Shown here: positions 1-7,502 of the stretch, piece after piece | How positions within the stretch are numbered: position 1 is the first letter of the stretch | Layout: each line of letters starts with the position of its first letter | Assembly: GCA_963978265.1 (NCBI GenBank) | Contig: CAXBQV010000067.1 | Span: 1 to 9,639, forward strand | Reading direction: 5' to 3' | Length of the DNA: 9,639 nucleotides | Origin: JAKALQ01 sp963978265 | GTDB lineage: Bacteria; Actinomycetota; Actinomycetes; S36-B12; UBA5976 | The notes under the pieces: model-generated | What the model saw: the letters and a program-made list of their open reading frames with translations, nothing else | The model's database searches: none | What the model was told of the DNA's origin: nothing | Program-made: the position numbers and the translations under genes

Positions 1-2
1 CC

Positions 3-416
3 TGGCTCGCAACCCCGGTGCTGACCGCCACGTCGACGAACACGCAGACGTCGCTGTCCATCAACTCCTTGAACAAGAAGAACAACACGTACTTCTGGGT
101 GCGGAACTACGGCACCTTCGCCTTGCAGTCATTCACGATTGCGCAGGTCGTGGCTCCAACCGGGCAATCACCGACAGTGGAGATCCACTATTGCAGTGGA
201 ACATGGGATGTCATGAAGGACCTCTGCAGCGGGACACTGACCGTTCTGCTCTCCACGGGTGACGGATTGTCGGGCTCAGCGCTGGTCCCAATCGCGATTC
301 CCGTGGGCGGCAGCATTGAACTGGCCGCACATCCCACGAAGAACGGTATGGCGACAACGATTTCGGCGAATGTGAGTCGGGCCAACATCCGTGCTGCTCG
401 CACAAGTCATGCCTGA
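3..416 (+). CDS. C-terminal part of a probable secreted or surface protein (5' end outside window)
   Basis: The frame is open from the window edge and ends at TGA 414-416, so this is the 3' part of a longer gene; the GTG at 18 is unlikely to be the true start. About 137 residues are visible. They are rich in Thr, Ser, Asn, Gly and Val, with alternating hydrophobic and polar stretches that suggest beta strands (for example YFWVRNYGTFALQSFTIAQV). Two cysteines lie 12 residues apart (YCSGTWDVMKDLC) and could form a disulfide. There is no membrane anchor or sorting motif at the C-terminus, which ends in a short Arg/Ala-rich tail. This composition is typical of exported beta-sandwich domains, but I do not recognise the family and assign no function. 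The gene converges on the minus-strand tRNA, whose 3' end lies one base beyond this stop codon. Confidence 0.6.
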   Translation, partial: WLATPVLTATSTNTQTSLSINSLNKKNNTYFWVRNYGTFALQSFTIAQVVAPTGQSPTVEIHYCSGTWDVMKDLCSGTLTVLLSTGDGLSGSALVPIAIPVGGSIELAAHPTKNGMATTISANVSRANIRAARTSHA

Positions 417-417
417 G

Positions 418-490
418 TGCGCCCGGAAGGACTCGAACCCTCAGCCGACCGGGTAGAAACCGGTTGCTCTATCCATTGAGCTACGGGCGC
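418..490 (-). tRNA. tRNA-Arg (anticodon UCU)
   Basis: The minus strand folds into a full cloverleaf. The acceptor is GCGCCCG paired with CGGGCGC, the D stem is GCTC/GAGC with loop AATGGATA, and the anticodon stem is ACCGG/CCGGT with loop TTTCTAC, which puts TCT at positions 34-36. The variable loop is 5 nt, and the T arm is GAGGG-TTCGAGT-CCTTC. The discriminator base is A (plus-strand 418), giving 73 nt. The anticodon UCU reads AGA and, by wobble, AGG. The 3' CCA is not encoded, so it must be added after transcription. The 5' end lies 12 nt beyond the stop codon of the MFS gene on the same strand, so the tRNA may be cotranscribed with it or use a promoter inside it. Confidence 0.96.
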
Positions 491-502
491 TCAGCGCACA
501 GT

Positions 503-1726
503 TTACGGACGGTCATACCAACGGGTTGCGATACCGAGGAAGACGACCGGGATCGTTGCAACGGCGCAGACGGCGACATATCCCGACAGGGCGAGTACCA
601 CGCCTGCAAGCGCACCACCGAGTGCTCCCGCACCATTCATGAACAGATCGGATGTCCCCTGCACACTCGGACGGTCATCGACGGGAAGTGATTCCGCCAG
701 CAACGCAGAACCGGACACCATCGTCATCGACCAGCCGAGTCCGAGGAGGAACAGGCCGAAGCCGAGCTTCGTGGCATCGTCGGCCGCAGCGGTCGCCGCG
801 ATGAGCGCGGCGAGCATCAGCGTGACGACGCCGCACTGGATCACGCGCACGCGACCCCAGCGATCACTCAAACTTCCGAAGACAGGCGCCAGTGCGTACA
901 TGCCGAGAATGTGCACGCTGATCACAAGCCCGATGACGGTCAGTGACACGTCGACATGTTTCATGTGCACCGGTGTCATCACCATGATGCCCACCATCGC
1001 GATATGCCCGGTGACAATTGCGCCGAGTGCGATCTTCGCGGCGGATGACTGTCTGATGAGCTGCAGGGCGTGCCGGAAATTGCGGGGGGCAGGCGGCTTC
1101 TCCTCGCCTGCGAGTTTCACCGACAGGAGATACGGATCAGGGCGGAGGAAGAGAAAGACCACGATTGCCGCCGCGAGCAGCATGGTCCCGGAGAACAGGT
1201 ACGGCCCGACGAGCGCCGGCAACCGCAGCAATTCCGCAATGTGCCCCGACCACCCGAGCAGGTTCGGTCCGAGCACCGACCCGATGGTGGACGCCCACAT
1301 CACGATCGCAAGGTCACGACCGCGACGCGACGGTTCGGCAAGGTCGACGGCTGCGAACCGCAATTGGTAGGCAGCAGCCGTCGCCGCGCCCGCAAGCATC
1401 GTGCCGATGAGGATCAGCGGAATCACCCGCACCGTGCCGCCGAGCACTGCGAGAAACGCACCCATCGCCCCGATGCTGTACCCGGTGAGGACCGTCCGCC
1501 GCCGTCCGCCGCGACTGGTGAGGCGGGAGAGCGGAAGCGCCATGAGCGCTGCACCCGTGACAGCAAAGGTCTGCGCGAGACCGGAGAGCGCTTCGCTTCC
1601 GGAGACGTCGAACATGAGCAGTGCACCTGCTGGCACCGCCCCTGCAACGCCGACGCCCGCGACGACCTGGGAGACCGACAGCGTTGTCAGCGTGCGGCGT
1701 TGCGTGGATTCGCGGACATCGGTCAT
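503..1726 (-). CDS. MFS transporter, probable drug or metabolite efflux (DHA1-like)
   Basis: The protein has 407 residues, the normal size for a 12-helix major facilitator. Hydrophobic segments run through the whole protein, with a longer hydrophilic central loop at about residues 200-230 (LAGEEKPPAPRNFRHALQ). The conserved motif A of the cytoplasmic loop between helices 8 and 9 is clear as GSLSDRWGRVR at about 284-294. The first-half counterpart is degenerate (SRLTSRGGRRR, 67-77). The two six-helix halves and basic motif A fit proton-driven antiport of small molecules at the cytoplasmic membrane, but the substrate cannot be read from the sequence. The ATG start is preceded by AAGG eight bases upstream, which overlaps the stop codon of the macro-domain gene. 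The 9-bp spacing suggests an operon of macro-domain gene then transporter. It ends at TAA 503-505, just before the tRNA-Arg. Confidence 0.88.
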   Translation of the reverse strand: MTDVRESTQRRTLTTLSVSQVVAGVGVAGAVPAGALLMFDVSGSEALSGLAQTFAVTGAALMALPLSRLTSRGGRRRTVLTGYSIGAMGAFLAVLGGTVRVIPLILIGTMLAGAATAAAYQLRFAAVDLAEPSRRGRDLAIVMWASTIGSVLGPNLLGWSGHIAELLRLPALVGPYLFSGTMLLAAAIVVFLFLRPDPYLLSVKLAGEEKPPAPRNFRHALQLIRQSSAAKIALGAIVTGHIAMVGIMVMTPVHMKHVDVSLTVIGLVISVHILGMYALAPVFGSLSDRWGRVRVIQCGVVTLMLAALIAATAAADDATKLGFGLFLLGLGWSMTMVSGSALLAESLPVDDRPSVQGTSDLFMNGAGALGGALAGVVLALSGYVAVCAVATIPVVFLGIATRWYDRP

Positions 1727-1735
1727 GGAGAGACC

Positions 1736-2269
1736 TTATTGGGGCAAGAGCGTGTCAATGGCGTTCTGGAAGTCAGCAAGCGCGTCGTCGCTGAACAGCA
1801 CGAAATGCACGCTGTCGAACGGATAGAACAATGAAGTATCGATGACCGCCTGGACGGCGATGGGCGCCGCGTCGCGCGTCTCCCATCCGTAGACGCCGCA
1901 GGAAATCGCCGGGAATGCGAGCGTTCGGGCTCCGGCCTCGTAGGCGCAGCGCATGGAGTTCACGTGCGCAGCGCGTAGCAGTTCGACGCCGCCATCGGGG
2001 TAATGGTCATGAATCGGACCGACGGTATGGATCACCCATTTGGCGGGAAGCGCGTAGCCCTTCGTGCTCACTGCATGCCCTGTGGGCAGGCCATCGGGGA
2101 GTACCGAACTGCGCACGCGGCGGCATTCCTCGAGCAGTTGGGGTCCGGCCGCTCGATGGATGGCGCCGTCGACGCCACCACCGCCGAGGAGACTGCTGTT
2201 CGCGGCGTTCACGATGGCGTCGATGCTCAACGTGGTGATGTCGCCGCGGAAGGCGGAAATCACAGTCAC
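1736..2269 (-). CDS. Macro-domain protein, MacroD/YmdB-like O-acetyl-ADP-ribose deacetylase
   Basis: The 177-residue protein is essentially one macro domain, a fold that binds ADP-ribose and, in MacroD members, hydrolyses O-acetyl-ADP-ribose and removes mono-ADP-ribose from acidic residues. Visible family marks are RGDIT (D10, adenine contact), IVNAANSSLLGGGGVDGAIH with the catalytic pair N24 and D34, HTVGP (81-85), and the phosphate loop PAISCGVYGWE (120-130). The start is taken as GTG 2269 because the domain begins right after it; GTG 2263 is equally compatible. An upstream in-frame ATG at 2359 would add 30 residues unlike the family. There is no good Shine-Dalgarno sequence. Instead TACTGT (2276-2281) lies 6 nt before the GTG, as in leaderless actinobacterial genes. 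The MFS gene follows after 9 bp. Enzyme class is well supported; the physiological substrate is unknown. Confidence 0.9.
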   Translation of the reverse strand: MTVISAFRGDITTLSIDAIVNAANSSLLGGGGVDGAIHRAAGPQLLEECRRVRSSVLPDGLPTGHAVSTKGYALPAKWVIHTVGPIHDHYPDGGVELLRAAHVNSMRCAYEAGARTLAFPAISCGVYGWETRDAAPIAVQAVIDTSLFYPFDSVHFVLFSDDALADFQNAIDTLLPQ

Positions 2270-2275
2270 CCATCC

Positions 2276-2281
2276 ACAGTA
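2276..2281 (-). promoter_or_regulatory. Putative -10 box of the macro-domain/MFS unit (leaderless)
   Basis: The minus strand reads TACTGT, a TANNNT match, followed by 6 nt (GGATGG) and then the GTG start codon. That spacing puts the transcription start at or next to the start codon. No convincing -35 element is visible. This is inference from spacing and motif only. Confidence 0.4.
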
Positions 2282-2367
2282 CGAGTTCCGACGCCAGACA
2301 TCCACGATGCGCGCGGCACCCGGTCCCGACGTTGCCGGTTCCGCGCAGGCTGCCACCATCCATGAAC

Positions 2368-2373
2368 AGGAGG
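2368..2373 (+). promoter_or_regulatory. Ribosome binding site of the ssb gene
   Basis: A full AGGAGG stands 4 nt before ATG 2378-2380. It decides the start, because a second ATG at 2382 is out of frame. It is the strongest Shine-Dalgarno sequence before a confident start in the window. Confidence 0.75.
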
Positions 2374-2377
2374 AACA

Positions 2378-2836
2378 ATGAATGACATCCCGATCACGAT
2401 CGTTGGCAACGTCTGCACCGATCCGAACATGACCCCCACCACTGCCGGTGTCCCGCGCGCCACGTTTCGGGTCGCGAGCAACCCGCGTCGACTCAAAGAC
2501 GGCGTCTGGGTCGATGGTGATCCCACCTACGTCACGGTGATCTGCTTTCGCAGCCTCGCCGAGAACGTCGTCGCATCGATCGGCAAGGGTGACCCGATTG
2601 TGGTGACCGGGCGGCTGCGTACCCGCGAATGGACCGGGGAGAAGCAGGGTCTCAGCGTCGAGATCGATGCAACGTCGGTTGGTTTCGACCTCGCCAGAGG
2701 AACTGGCGCATTCGTCCGTGCCCGACGTGAGTCGAATGCGATTGGTCCGGCAGACGCCGAGCTCGTTGCACGTGCAGTCGAGGCGGGGCTGACGGCGACA
2801 GCGATTCCGAGCGAACTGCGCACGCGGGCTGCCTGA
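2378..2836 (+). CDS. ssb: Single-stranded DNA-binding protein (SSB), tail-less paralog type
   Basis: The 152-residue protein carries one N-terminal OB fold (about 1-105). It begins ITIVGNVCTDPNMTPTTAGV, the usual first strand and GN..DP element of bacterial SSB. It goes on through PRATFRVASN, the SLAENV..SIGKGDPIVVTGRL helix and strand, and EIDATSVGFDL. SSBs bind ssDNA as tetramers in replication, repair and recombination. The remaining roughly 45 residues are not the usual Gly/Pro/Gln-rich linker, and the C-terminus ends in SELRTRAA rather than the acidic DDDIPF-like tip that recruits partner proteins. This matches the second, SsbB-type SSB of actinobacteria, such as the Streptomyces SsbB used in sporulation, more than the replicative one. 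It has its own strong ribosome binding site, and a hairpin follows it, so it is probably monocistronic. Confidence 0.9.
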   Translation: MNDIPITIVGNVCTDPNMTPTTAGVPRATFRVASNPRRLKDGVWVDGDPTYVTVICFRSLAENVVASIGKGDPIVVTGRLRTREWTGEKQGLSVEIDATSVGFDLARGTGAFVRARRESNAIGPADAELVARAVEAGLTATAIPSELRTRAA

Positions 2837-2851
2837 TCGGCGTTGCAGCGA

Positions 2852-2875
2852 GGGCCGCGGGTGTTCCCGCGGCCC
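2852..2875. terminator. Bidirectional hairpin between ssb and the M48 protease gene
   Basis: There is a perfect 10-bp GC-rich inverted repeat, GGGCCGCGGG (2852-2861) and CCCGCGGCCC (2866-2875), with a TGTT loop. It lies 15 nt after the ssb stop and 4 nt beyond the M48 stop on the other strand, so it can serve both convergent genes. It lacks a T-tract on either side, which is common for GC-rich actinobacterial terminators. Confidence 0.75.
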
Positions 2876-2879
2876 GTCG

Positions 2880-4097
2880 TCACGTCAGGGCGCGAAGGCG
2901 TTCGAGCAGCGGTGGGTGCGTGTAGTTGAACCGCACGTACCAGGGATGTGGATTCAGGTTCGAGAGTGCGTCTGCGGAGATCTTCCGCAGACCGCTCGCA
3001 AGCGCTTCCGCCGAATCGGTGCGCTTGGCAAATGCATCCGCTTCGAATTCGCGACGCCGCGACAGACTGTTGTTGACCAACCCCTGCAGCATGCCGATCG
3101 GCGAATAGAGCAGGAAGAAGGCAAATGCGGCGAGATGGAAACTTGGACGGGTCGTGCCGAGCGACCCAGAGAGTGCCGGATAGCGCAGCAACCAGCCCAG
3201 CAGTGCCAGCATCGCGAAGGACTCGGCACTCGTGAGCACGAACATCGACAGCGAGTGCTTGCGCTTGTAGTGCCCCACTTCGTGCGCCAGGACCGCCACG
3301 ATCTCGTCGGTCGACAGCTTCTCGACGAGCGTGTCGAACAGCACGATCATCTTCGTCCGACCAAGGCCGGCGAAGAACGCGTTGGCCTTGGTCGACCTGC
3401 GCGAGCCGTCCATCACGGACAAGGTGCCGATGGCGTATCCCTGGCTGGTGCAGTACGCGATGATCCGGTTGCGCAGTTCGCCTTCCGGAACCGGGGTCAG
3501 CGTGTTGAAGAGTGGCAGGATCAGCGAGGTTCCGAACATGAACATGAAGAGCGAGAAGCCGGCGATCACGAGCCACGCCACGATCCAGAAACTGTCGCCG
3601 AGCTGCTGGTAGATCCACAGAATGAGCGTGAGGATCGTTCCTCCGATGAGCGTCGTCAACACCGTCGACTTGATCGTGTCGAGCACAAAGGTCTTCCAGG
3701 TCGTCTTGTTGAACCCGAACCGAGCCTCAACCGCAAACGTGTTGTACAGCGAGAACGGCAGGGAGATCCACCAACTGATCACCGACAGGCTCGCGATGAA
3801 GAGCAGGGACACCGAGATTTCCTGCGTAACGATGCCGCGGACCCAGGCGTCGAGATCGGCCAGCCAACCGAAACCGAGCGCGAACAGCAGCGCGACCGTG
3901 CTGACGGTGGAGGAGACGAAGGAAAGTCGGTGCTTCGCGGCACCATAGGCGAGCGATCGCTCGCGCTCGGCTGCGTCGTAGAGATCGGCAATCTCCGGGT
4001 CCAACGGTTGCCGTGCCGAACGCTGGTTCAGGAAGCCGAGGACCTCCTCCAACACATATCCGAGGACGACGATCACGATCAGTGCGGTGAGCAGCAT
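2880..4097 (-). CDS. M48 family membrane metalloprotease, Ste24/CAAX prenyl protease 1-like
   Basis: The 405-residue integral membrane zinc protease matches Ste24 family features in order. It has several N-terminal transmembrane segments (about 2-22, 62-80, 95-115, 143-163 and 170-195) and the pre-catalytic motif LYNTFAVEARFGFNKTT (118-133). LPLFNTLTPVPEG follows at about 194-206, then the SRRSTKANAFFAGLGRTKMI segment (232-251) and the zinc site HEVGH (272-276, catalytic E273). The third ligand lies in REFEADAFAK (E350), and the C-terminal NYTHPPLLERLRAL is present. Eukaryotic Ste24 removes the C-terminal tripeptide of prenylated CAAX proteins and unclogs translocons. Bacteria lack prenylated CAAX substrates of that kind, so the role here is more likely membrane protein quality control (inference). 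The ATG at 4097 has no Shine-Dalgarno sequence; TACCAT 6 nt upstream suggests leaderless transcription. It is divergent from ettA and convergent with ssb. Confidence 0.93.
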   Translation of the reverse strand: MLLTALIVIVVLGYVLEEVLGFLNQRSARQPLDPEIADLYDAAERERSLAYGAAKHRLSFVSSTVSTVALLFALGFGWLADLDAWVRGIVTQEISVSLLFIASLSVISWWISLPFSLYNTFAVEARFGFNKTTWKTFVLDTIKSTVLTTLIGGTILTLILWIYQQLGDSFWIVAWLVIAGFSLFMFMFGTSLILPLFNTLTPVPEGELRNRIIAYCTSQGYAIGTLSVMDGSRRSTKANAFFAGLGRTKMIVLFDTLVEKLSTDEIVAVLAHEVGHYKRKHSLSMFVLTSAESFAMLALLGWLLRYPALSGSLGTTRPSFHLAAFAFFLLYSPIGMLQGLVNNSLSRRREFEADAFAKRTDSAEALASGLRKISADALSNLNPHPWYVRFNYTHPPLLERLRALT

Positions 4098-4103
4098 GCG
4101 GTG

Positions 4104-4109
4104 ATGGTA
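4104..4109 (-). promoter_or_regulatory. Putative -10 box of the M48 protease gene (leaderless)
   Basis: The minus strand reads TACCAT, then CACCGC, then ATG. The TANNNT box with a 6-nt gap to the start codon is the spacing expected if the mRNA begins at the start codon. The spacing is identical to that before the macro-domain gene. It falls where the -35 of the divergent ettA promoter would be. Confidence 0.4.
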
Positions 4110-4125
4110 GTCGTGGCACCGCCCC

Positions 4126-4131
4126 TAGGAT
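4126..4131 (+). promoter_or_regulatory. Putative -10 box of ettA (or Shine-Dalgarno AGGA)
   Basis: TAGGAT lies 8 nt before ATG 4140 and could be a -10 element for a leaderless or near-leaderless transcript. The same stretch holds AGGA, 9 nt before the ATG, which could instead act as a ribosome binding site. The sequence alone cannot separate these. A similar arrangement (AGGATTGG, then CTATG) precedes the alpha-glucosidase gene. Confidence 0.35.
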
Positions 4132-4139
4132 TGCGGGCT

Positions 4140-5837
<1,698 letters not shown>

Positions 5838-5838
5838 C

Positions 5839-6246
5839 ATGGCACGCCATCGGATTGTGATCCCGCTGCGGTGGGCCGACTTCGACGCCATGTCCCACGT
5901 GAACAACACCGCGTATCTCGAGTTCATGCAGGATGCCCGCATATCGCTCATCCACGAGATGGGGCTCGACAAGTCGTCGTTGCAGGACACCGGCCATTTC
6001 GTCGCCCGCAACGAGATCGACTACCTCAAACCGATCGACATGGATGCCCACCACGTGACCGTCGAACTCTGGGTGAGCAAGTTCGGTGGCGCGTCGTACG
6101 ACGTCGCCTACGAAATCCTCGATGAGGCCGGCACTGTCTGCGCAAAGGCGAAATCGGTGATGGTGACCGTCGATGTCGCCACTGGTGCGGTCATCCGGGT
6201 ACCGGACGATGTTCGCGATGCAATGAGCGAGTTCTACGAGGCCTGA
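5839..6246 (+). CDS. Acyl-CoA thioesterase, hot-dog fold (4HBT/FadM-YbgC type)
   Basis: The 135-residue protein is a single hot-dog domain of normal family length. The active-site signature RWADFDAMSHVNNTAYLEFM (residues 11-30) has the conserved aspartates D14 and D16 and the HVNN turn that starts the central helix. FVARNEIDYLKPI and the VELWVSKFGGAS strand follow, as in YbgC/FadM enzymes. These hydrolyse acyl-CoA thioesters in the cytoplasm; chain length cannot be told from sequence. The ATG begins one base after the ettA stop codon and has no Shine-Dalgarno sequence, so it probably relies on translational coupling to ettA. An upstream extension in this frame would run back into ettA and is not credible. 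The last 13 nt overlap the 3' end of the convergent MFS gene. The homologous pairing of thioesterase near EttA is known in mycobacteria (Rv2475c near Rv2477c). Confidence 0.92.
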   Translation: MARHRIVIPLRWADFDAMSHVNNTAYLEFMQDARISLIHEMGLDKSSLQDTGHFVARNEIDYLKPIDMDAHHVTVELWVSKFGGASYDVAYEILDEAGTVCAKAKSVMVTVDVATGAVIRVPDDVRDAMSEFYEA

Positions 6247-7502
6247 GCGAACGACTTCGCCCGACCCTTCGGGATGAAGATGATCGACGCAGAGGCGGCC
6301 AGCGCCAACGCTGCCGCGACGAACCAGGCGATGCTGTAGTCGCCCTGCGTCTGCCGGATCCAACCGGAAAACGATGCTGCGACACCTGCGCCAACCATGT
6401 GCGAAGCGAACACCCAGCCGTACAGGATCCCCGAGCGTTCGAGACCGAAGGCCTCGCGGCACAACTGCACCGTCGGCGGCACCGTGGCCACCCAATCGAG
6501 GCCGTAGAACACGATGAAGAAGAGCAGCGGCCACTCGATGCCGGGTCCGAGCACCACCGGCACCGACAGCAGCGCAAGGCCGCGCAGACCGTAGTACGCG
6601 ATGAGCAAGTACCGCGGATTCACGCGGTCGGTGAGCCAGCCCGATGCGATCGTGCCGATGAGGTCGAACACACCGACGAACGCGATGAGCGACGCGGCCG
6701 TGGTGGCCGGCATCCCATGGTCGTGTGCAGCGGGCACGAAATGCGTCTGGATGAGACCGTTCGTCGTCCAGCCGCACACGAAGAAGGAACCCATGAGGAT
6801 CCAGAACGCACTGCTCGGCACTGCCTGTCGGAACAGCGAGAAGGTGCTCGATGCCGCATCCCACAGTCGTTTGTGCGTGATCTCCTCGGAGACGTATGAC
6901 GCATCCGCGCCATAGGGCACCAGGCCGATGTCGGCGGGGCGATCACGGAGCAGCGCCCATACGAACGGAACGAGCACAAGTGATGCCGACGCCGTCGTGA
7001 GCGATGCGTATCGCCATGACTGGTGTTCAGCGAGCCATGCGAAAAGCGGCAGGAAGATCAACTGGCCGGTGGCGGACGCCGCACTGAAGATGCCCGTGAC
7101 GAGACTGCGGTTCTTCACGAACCATCGATTGGCGACGATCGCACCGAAGACAACCGCCGTGGACCCGGTGCCGAAGCCGATCGCCAGACCCCAGGTGACG
7201 TACAGCTGCCAGGGGGAGTGGATGAAGACGGTGGCAGCCGATCCGAATGTGACGAGCAGCAGTGCGGTGGCGACGACCTGACGCATCTGGAAACGCTGCA
7301 TGAATGCCGCAGCAAACGGCGCGGTGAGTCCGTACAGCGCCAGGTTGAGCGAGACCGCGCCGGACGTGATACCACGGGTCCAGCCGAACTCGTTTTCCAG
7401 TGGTTCCAGCAGCACACCAGTCGTCGACCGGAACGACGCCGCAGCGAGCAGCACCGCGAATGCGGTGGCGGCGACGAACCACGCCCGGTGAATCCGATGC
7501 AT
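6234..7502 (-). CDS. MFS permease, OFA/monocarboxylate-porter-like
   Basis: The 422-residue, 12-helix major facilitator has the N-terminal pattern of the oxalate/formate and monocarboxylate porter group: a long first helix, then GVLLEPLENEFGWTRG (29-44) and SLNLALYGLTAPFAAAFMQRF (51-71). FANRWF-like VANRWFVKNRSLVTG (123-137) and the motif-A relative SGWLTDRVNPRY (287-298) follow. The C-terminus is basic (PKGRAKSF). That group imports or exchanges small organic acids, but the substrate here is unproven. The start is set at ATG 7502 because it forms TGATG with the stop of the alpha-glucosidase gene, a classic coupling junction. A GTG 15 nt further upstream (7517) is also in frame but would lie inside the glucosidase gene. 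The 3' end overlaps the thioesterase gene by 13 nt in convergent orientation. Confidence 0.87.
   Translation of the reverse strand: MHRIHRAWFVAATAFAVLLAAASFRSTTGVLLEPLENEFGWTRGITSGAVSLNLALYGLTAPFAAAFMQRFQMRQVVATALLLVTFGSAATVFIHSPWQLYVTWGLAIGFGTGSTAVVFGAIVANRWFVKNRSLVTGIFSAASATGQLIFLPLFAWLAEHQSWRYASLTTASASLVLVPFVWALLRDRPADIGLVPYGADASYVSEEITHKRLWDAASSTFSLFRQAVPSSAFWILMGSFFVCGWTTNGLIQTHFVPAAHDHGMPATTAASLIAFVGVFDLIGTIASGWLTDRVNPRYLLIAYYGLRGLALLSVPVVLGPGIEWPLLFFIVFYGLDWVATVPPTVQLCREAFGLERSGILYGWVFASHMVGAGVAASFSGWIRQTQGDYSIAWFVAAALALAASASIIFIPKGRAKSFAQAS

Noticed and set aside
418..490. tRNA-Arg as an attachment site for an integrated element
   Set aside because: No integrase, no direct repeat of the tRNA 3' end and no phage-like genes are visible in the window.
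639..1834. Plus-strand open frames opposite the MFS gene
   Set aside because: Arg/Pro/Ser-rich translations typical of antisense frames in GC-rich DNA; the minus-strand MFS protein has proper helices and motif A.
2270..2359. N-terminal extension of the macro-domain protein from ATG 2359
   Set aside because: The extra 30 residues match nothing in the family, the domain starts at the GTG cluster 2263-2269, and the extension would cover the ssb upstream region.
2916..4139. Long open plus-strand frame continuous with ettA, seemingly a 400-residue N-terminal extension
   Set aside because: It is exactly antisense to the clear Ste24-type protease gene, its translation is a Gln/Glu/Arg/His-rich mix with no domain, and EttA proteins begin at the MAEFIY start at 4140.
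6255..6295. Weak inverted repeat around CCCTTCGGG as a terminator for the thioesterase gene
   Set aside because: The stem is only three to four base pairs, lies within the permease coding region and has no T-tract.
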